From Nilaparvata lugens (lineage: Eukaryota; Arthropoda; Insecta; Hemiptera; Delphacidae), in NCBI RefSeq assembly GCF_014356525.2, contig NC_052510.1, positions 16,354,778-16,418,777 on the forward strand: DNA of 64,000 nt. Reading direction: 5' to 3'. Under the pieces are notes generated by a model. It saw only the letters and a program-made list of their open reading frames with translations. It was not told where the DNA came from and ran no database searches. This document shows, piece after piece, positions 58,701 to 64,000 of the stretch (its first letter is position 1; every line of letters starts with the position of its first letter). The position numbers were made by a program, and so were the translations under genes.

Positions 58701-61276
58701 GATGGTAGATAGATAAACTATTGCTATTAGACTATTGATCTTATTACTTTTCTCAATATAACACACTGCAATCCACGGAAAAACTATAAGATTCGAACTT
58801 CATTTTACAATAATTTAGCTATGCCAGATTAAATATCAAAAAATGGGAAGACAATGTACAGTATATTAATTTGTAGTTATAATGACAATACGCTTAGTAG
58901 TAGTAGAATTACCGGGTCTTATAATATTTTAGAATTTTATTCTTGTCAGTTGTTGACAAAATAAGCTAATCTGTAAGTTAGGTCTTTGCTACTTCACTAT
59001 CACTATCTAATCGTACTATCAATAAGATTGATTTCCCCCACACCTCATAAAGATTGATCTCGCAAGATTGATCTGCAGTACAATCACTGTATAATATCAT
59101 GAATTAAAGTCTCCTTCATATAGGAAAATCCTATTCCTGTTCCAGATATTCTCATATACAGTTTAGTGAATGACTTTTTTAATAATTTCAGGCCTATTGC
59201 TCTATCTATATCTTGAGAATTCATATACTTTCTTAATTCCGAATAATATAGAAATGTTTAGGTTTTATTAAATTCGATTCTACCACATTACAAGAAGTAT
59301 AAGAACAAGGAGTGTTCACAGAACAGAAGATCACAGTTCATAAAATAGGCTCATAAACCATTTTTTCCTGTACCTTACTCATATCATGTCAAGTTCAGTT
59401 AAATAAAGGCATACGTATGTGCAACCTTATTAAGATATAAGCGGTTGGTTTGTTTGATCCATGAATGATTTTTCCACATCATCACATAAATATCGATTTA
59501 CAGTTTGCCAATATTATGTAGAATTTGGATCTTTTTTGAAAGGTTAGGGATCGATCGGGAGTATAGAACATCTGAGAAGGGAAAAATACGTAACTGAGTA
59601 AGAAAAGGTGCTTCAAGTCTGTTATCAACTTGAAAATGAAATTAATAGTAAAAATAAAATTCAGTTCTACAAGCCTGCACCATAGGGTTAAATCAAATCT
59701 GAAAAATATACTACTTATTCAATCGTCTGTAATGACATTATTCTGCATCAGGTCTTGTAAATAAATGAAATACTCCCCAGTATTGTTGGATAATAAATAC
59801 ATCTTGCAAGTATGCTGCTCCACTAAGCTTCTTTACCTATTTATCTTCGGATTTTTTGAAAAAGGTTTTGAACGAATGTTGAGGTTGGCCATTCCTCGTT
59901 ATAATTCCATTCAATAAATTTTTTCCTGAATTTATTCATTGTTATAAGCAATATTCCTGGATTTTAAAGTAAACGCTGTAATTAAATTACTAGGCTTCGA
60001 GACGTTTTTCCATAAAAACATTTTTTTAACATTTTGGGCCATTCTTTCTTAATACTGACATTGCATACATTGCATAGAGCCTTTCTCATCACTCCAGAAA
60101 CCAAATTAATCAGATCCAAGACCTGACGAAATAATATTCTGAGATTCTGATAATTTTATCTTCAAAAATCACGACTTAAGTTCCTATTGCAGTGATATCA
60201 AAATAGTTTCTTATTAAACCACAATCATACAATCATGAGAATTTAGATAAAACTTTGCATCTCTGTTGAATATATCACCAACTTTGAGTGAAGACTGACA
60301 GCAACTAAAATATTGTAGAATGTTTGTATTTGATAGATATTCTCCTAAACATTAAGCACTCCAAAAGTAATAGAATATTTTCATTTTTCAAAACAAACGT
60401 TTTAAACGTTTAGGGTACCCAAAAACAAGCGGTACCCTTTGTGACTCTGTTAACATTTTATCTATTGATTTACTTATCAAAAAATCTTATTTGAAAAATG
60501 AATATCCACTTCATAAACACTGCCTTGTCAAGGAACAGACCAAAGAACATTTACAGATACTCACTTCACATACTTAAGTTACTGGTAGCCTGATAAGAAT
60601 CTCTTAGGATAAAATTGATAGTGATATTCGTTTGGAAGATTTATGACTTTCTGGAGATTGTTTTGATGATATCAATGAATGTTCATTGATGTAGAAACTA
60701 CGCTTATTATGACAAGTATTTTTGTTATGAGATTGAGAAACAGATTTGATGCGATTATTTTTTTCCTGGTTGCTGGTTCTGAATTGATACTACTTATCTG
60801 ATGTGAATTTGAATATGAGCATAACCCTATTTGTACTTCATTAGTTCTAGTAGTGAATATGAACATAACCTTATTCGACCGAATGCTAGTTGCAGTTGGA
60901 ATGAATGGTCAATTGAGTACATCCCTTGAAATCCCATTTCTCACTTTCATAGATACTTCCTAAGCTAACTGCACTTTATATAAGTTACTGGAATTGGACG
61001 TATAATTTAGTCCAACCTTTCCAAATCCCATATTCCACATCATGAGCTAATTGACAGTTTTCACACATAATTTTTATGGCCTATTTAGTACAGGCCTTTA
61101 AAACTGATGATTCAAACTTTAACTATTTATTAAATTTATCAGTTTCTTGATAGTTGTGACACAACCACAACCATTTCATAGGCTAATTTGGTTACCCTCT
61201 TCATACTATTACCCCAAATCCCACCTCATTATCGACTTCATAAATTGATATTTGTGTTTGATGATTGATGACTGAC
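55761..61276 (-). other. Probable Optix intron and/or downstream DNA
   Basis: AT-rich sequence without long frames, lying directly downstream of the Optix exon in its transcription direction. The first part (from 61276 leftward) must be intron if the GTCAGT donor is used. I looked for a continuation exon (an AG acceptor followed by a frame completing the split Arg codon) and could not recognise one here or further left. Confidence 0.5.
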
Positions 61277-61908
61277 CTGTTTTTAGCGGCAGCGGCCCTA
61301 TCCCGTTGCCGGCGGTTCTTGAACCAGTTGCCGACCTGCGTGGGCGTGAGGCCCGTCGCCTGAGCCAACTCACGCTTCTTGGTCGGGTTCGGATAGGGAT
61401 CCTGCAGGTACCACTCACGCAGCAAACTCCGCGTCCGCTCCTTGAAGCAGTGCGTCTTCTGCTCGCCGTCCCAGATAGTCCGCGGCAGCGGGAACTTCTT
61501 CCGCACCCGATACTTGTCCACCGGACCTAGGGGTCTGCCGCGCAGTTTCTCCGCTTCCTGATAGTGGGCTTCCAACCACATGGCTTGCAGCTTGCCGTGA
61601 GAGTCTTTGGTGAACTTGTGCTGCTCCAGGATGGCATACATTTCGCGGTAGTTGCCTGAGTGGAAGGAAACGATGGCTCTCGCGCGGAGGACAGCTTCGT
61701 TCTTGTTGAGTTCGCCGATGTTGGGGTGAGCCACGGGCAGGCTCCACAGGAACCTCGCTAACCTTTCAATGTCTCCACTTTCCTCGAGGGTCTCGCAAAC
61801 AGCTGCTACCTGCGATACGGTGAAGTTGAGGGTAGGTAACGCGAACACAGGACTGGGTACTACCAGCCGAGGCGAAAGCGCCATGCTCGGCTCACGCTCG
61901 CTCAGCAT
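61277..61908 (-). CDS. Six3/Optix SIX-class homeodomain transcription factor, 5' coding exon (partial)
   Basis: This exon encodes a nuclear DNA-binding regulator of anterior head, brain and eye development in animals. Counting from ATG 61908, residues about 29-143 form the SIX domain ([20 protein letters not shown] through [10 protein letters not shown]). Residues about 145-204 form the homeodomain, ending [20 protein letters not shown]. The [11 protein letters not shown] run and the [16 protein letters not shown] helix region are those of the Six3/6-Optix subfamily rather than Six1/2 or Six4/5. An in-frame TAG at 61947-61945 bounds the start. A second ATG at 61884 has the better initiation context (AGCATGG). 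The exon ends inside an Arg codon at AG|GTCAGT (61277/61276), a good donor. Reading on would add about 24 residues to a stop at 61201. The C-terminal part was not found in this window, so the gene is incomplete here. Confidence 0.93.
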
Positions 61909-61914
61909 CACCAC

Positions 61915-62165
61915 GCGCCTCTCTCTACGACCAACGACTAAAGACTAGCCAGCACCCTGGGCCAGATGCCCAAACAGGCCACGCCCCCCTGCAGCCCCGC
62001 CTCCAGGGGCGTTGTCATGGCGACGGCCAATCGGGGCGCGGCTCGACGCTTACCGGATAGGTTTCAGCCCAGACAGTGAGCCGCTATGGATCTGCGACTG
62101 AGATTCACTGGCAGATCGCGGTCTGAGGGTGGTGAGGAGTGAGGCACAAACAACAACCTAGCTCC
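61915..62165 (-). promoter_or_regulatory. GC-rich 5' UTR / promoter region of Optix
   Basis: Immediately upstream of the coding exon the DNA becomes GC- and CpG-rich, in contrast with the surroundings. In gene sense it contains ATTGG (inverted CCAAT, 62025-62021), GC-box-like GGGCGTGGCC (near 61978-61987) and GAGGCGGGGC (near 61996-62005). I see no clear TATA box. A transcription start could not be placed. An upstream non-coding exon is also possible. Confidence 0.5.
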
Positions 62166-62209
62166 TTTCCTCTGTGGCGGGGGGTGGCGGGAAGCATGAC
62201 TACAGCAGC

Positions 62210-62960
62210 AACTGTACACCATTAAAACGCTACTTTCCTTCCAAACCATCAAATTATTCTCTCGTCTCCGTTCGTCCGTCCTTCGTCAACGTCTACGTAG
62301 GCCTACATCTACAACTTCTACCCACTTCCATCCATAATACCACTCTCCGCTCCTCTACTCTGCGACATCATACCGATATTTAATCGCCTCTTCCTCCACT
62401 CACTCTTGCACCACCTTCATTTCATGAAGCTTATTTCTCCATCTCATTCTTTGTTAAGCACTCATTCTCACACGCAATATCTCTCTATTTCTCACTCTCT
62501 TCTCTGTCTTCTCATACAAATAAATTGTCTCTCTTCTTCTATCCCTCTAAATGCTTTGTAATCCAAGTGAATACGGTAATCTAAAATAATCTATTATGCG
62601 TCCATTCATTATTTATCCATCACACTCATTTTTCCTCTACACTCATTGTGCCTCTCTCCCACTTTGATTCTATTTCTCACGAGAGAGATAGAGGAATTCT
62701 CTCCAACTCTCAATCTCTCATTGGTTCATCATCTAGATATCTCAATGCACACAATGACACTATCTCACACTCACTTATTCTCTTTCCCACCCCTCTCCCA
62801 TCGCTACTCTTTCTCTTTATCACAAAAACACACACTTACTTATCTCTCTCACTCTTTCTCTTTCCCTTACTGTTACTATCATTTAACCAACAAAACAAAG
62901 AAACAACTGTTCGTTAACTATGAAAACTCTCAATCTCTCTTTGTTTCACCAGTCAAATAT
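62210..62960 (+). repeat. Pyrimidine-rich tract upstream of Optix
   Basis: The plus strand is C/T-rich with CTCTC and CACAC runs, so in Optix sense this is a purine-rich upstream tract. The 136-codon frame at 62646-63056 and its overlapping partner (62648-62917) are S/L/H/F-rich low complexity and not credible genes. Confidence 0.6.
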
Positions 62961-64000
62961 CTTCCTTCTCGCATTTTTGGTGATGGTGGGGAGGTACGAT
63001 CGATAGGGTCTCCTCTTCGCAGGGGGGGACCTGCTCAAGAGACGCGTAATAATTGACACGCTTCATTAACTTTGGCGTGCTTTGCTTCTGTGGTTGTGCA
63101 ATTTGAAGTTGAGTAAGATAGTTTTTTCTTAGAATCTGTCAATGATCTCAGTCTTAATCCTATCTCAAGAGTTCATTCAATCTACTTTCCTGTTCCTTAC
63201 CCAATCACTCCTCAAATTAAGAATAAGTCAACTAATTTCATGAAGTAGTGATTGCTACTTTGTCTTGATGCAGTTGCTTTGTATTCTATCATTATAGATT
63301 CTTGTAACAGATCTCATGGTATGATTATTGAATTCTCAGTTCTATATACATCATCACTTCAGATACATACTTAATTATTTATGGTTCTCAGTACAAACAA
63401 ATCTCATTATGATCTATTGCGGAAAAGCAATCTAAGGATCACGGTCTTGATTAAGATTAGTCTCTTCTTCAACATTTACAAAACATATTTTGTAAATGCC
63501 TGAATATATTTAATTCTTGAAAAAATGCAAATAAAAATCAGATAAACAAAAACAGATAACTGTATCATTGACAACTTTGCTTTTGGCTCATAATTAATAT
63601 AATTATATTTATATATTCATTAGTATTCTATTTAATGTAATCTCTCATATATTCCTTTCGTAAACAAGAGGTATTATTGAAAAAATAATAAGATAAAATT
63701 CTCAAAATTCTTGTAAATGAAATAGATTTAATGCTATAATTCAGCGTATTTCAAACTATAATTGACTTAACTCTTATAAATTTAATAAATGTATTCTCCT
63801 CCTTCAGTCACAAAATATTCAGTTTTGTTAGATTAATGTAATATTCATTCATAAATTTGATAAGATCATACTCTAGTTTATGCCACAATACCACAAATAT
63901 ATTGAAATACGTAGAAGTTCCATTTGAAAATGCAGGGGAACGCATCTCTAGAAAGGTGGGTTTCCACTGAGCAAGCTGGCTTAGCTGGGGCTGATCGATA
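62961..64000. other. Non-coding DNA
   Basis: AT-rich DNA after a short G-rich patch near 63025. No coding frame, RNA gene or repeat recognised. Confidence 0.45.

Noticed and set aside
61306..61747. Plus-strand 74-codon and minus-strand 110-codon ORFs over the Optix exon
   Set aside because: These are shadow frames of the SIX/homeodomain coding sequence.
1..64000. CRISPR arrays, rRNA genes, bacterial operons or prophage
   Set aside because: No regularly spaced repeats with unique spacers, no rRNA signatures and no operon-like gene density. The window is animal nuclear DNA.

Overview
The window is animal nuclear DNA, almost certainly from an insect. It is AT-rich and repeat-rich, and only one conserved host coding exon is recognisable: the minus-strand first coding exon of a Six3/Optix-type SIX homeobox gene near the right end (61277-61908). 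The species cannot be fixed from the sequence. The density of small foldback elements, long purine/pyrimidine tracts and a gypsy-like LTR element would suit a hemipteran such as a planthopper, but that is inference. There is no bacterial-style gene organisation, CRISPR array, rRNA gene or convincing tRNA gene. Most ORFs over 60 codons are by-products of strand-asymmetric purine or pyrimidine tracts or of chance.

Layout, left to right. 1-2871: non-coding AT-rich DNA. 2872-5008: a 1.07 kb segment duplicated in tandem. 5009-10617: non-coding, with a purine-rich tract near 9.2-9.5 kb. 10622-19362: a complete minus-strand LTR retrotransposon with near-identical 2 kb LTRs, a 4-bp target duplication (AGGG) and a Gag-like gene split over two frames, but no recognisable protease, reverse transcriptase, RNase H or integrase. 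19367-25870: non-coding, with long GA-rich tracts, a 65-bp-arm palindrome whose loop holds a hammerhead-like core (24003-24183) and a 30-bp minisatellite. 25870-30695: CT-, GT- and CA-rich simple sequence, a nested palindromic element (28057-29187) and a Helitron-like fragment. 30700-61276: a long stretch without recognisable genes, with more pyrimidine tracts, an 84-bp tandem duplication, a short foldback element and scattered GC-richer islands that could be regulatory. 61277-62200: the Optix exon and its GC-rich upstream region. 62200-64000: CT-rich then AT-rich non-coding DNA.

The Optix exon ends in a good splice donor and transcription runs leftward. The 61 kb to the left is therefore intron and/or downstream intergenic DNA of this developmental regulator. 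The remaining coding sequence was not found and may lie outside the window. The most unusual element is the LTR retrotransposon. It looks recently inserted, has no pol, changes Gag reading frame by -1 in a region holding a slippery-type heptamer, has a tRNA-Lys-like primer-binding region, and carries a tRNA-Lys-like sequence in each LTR.
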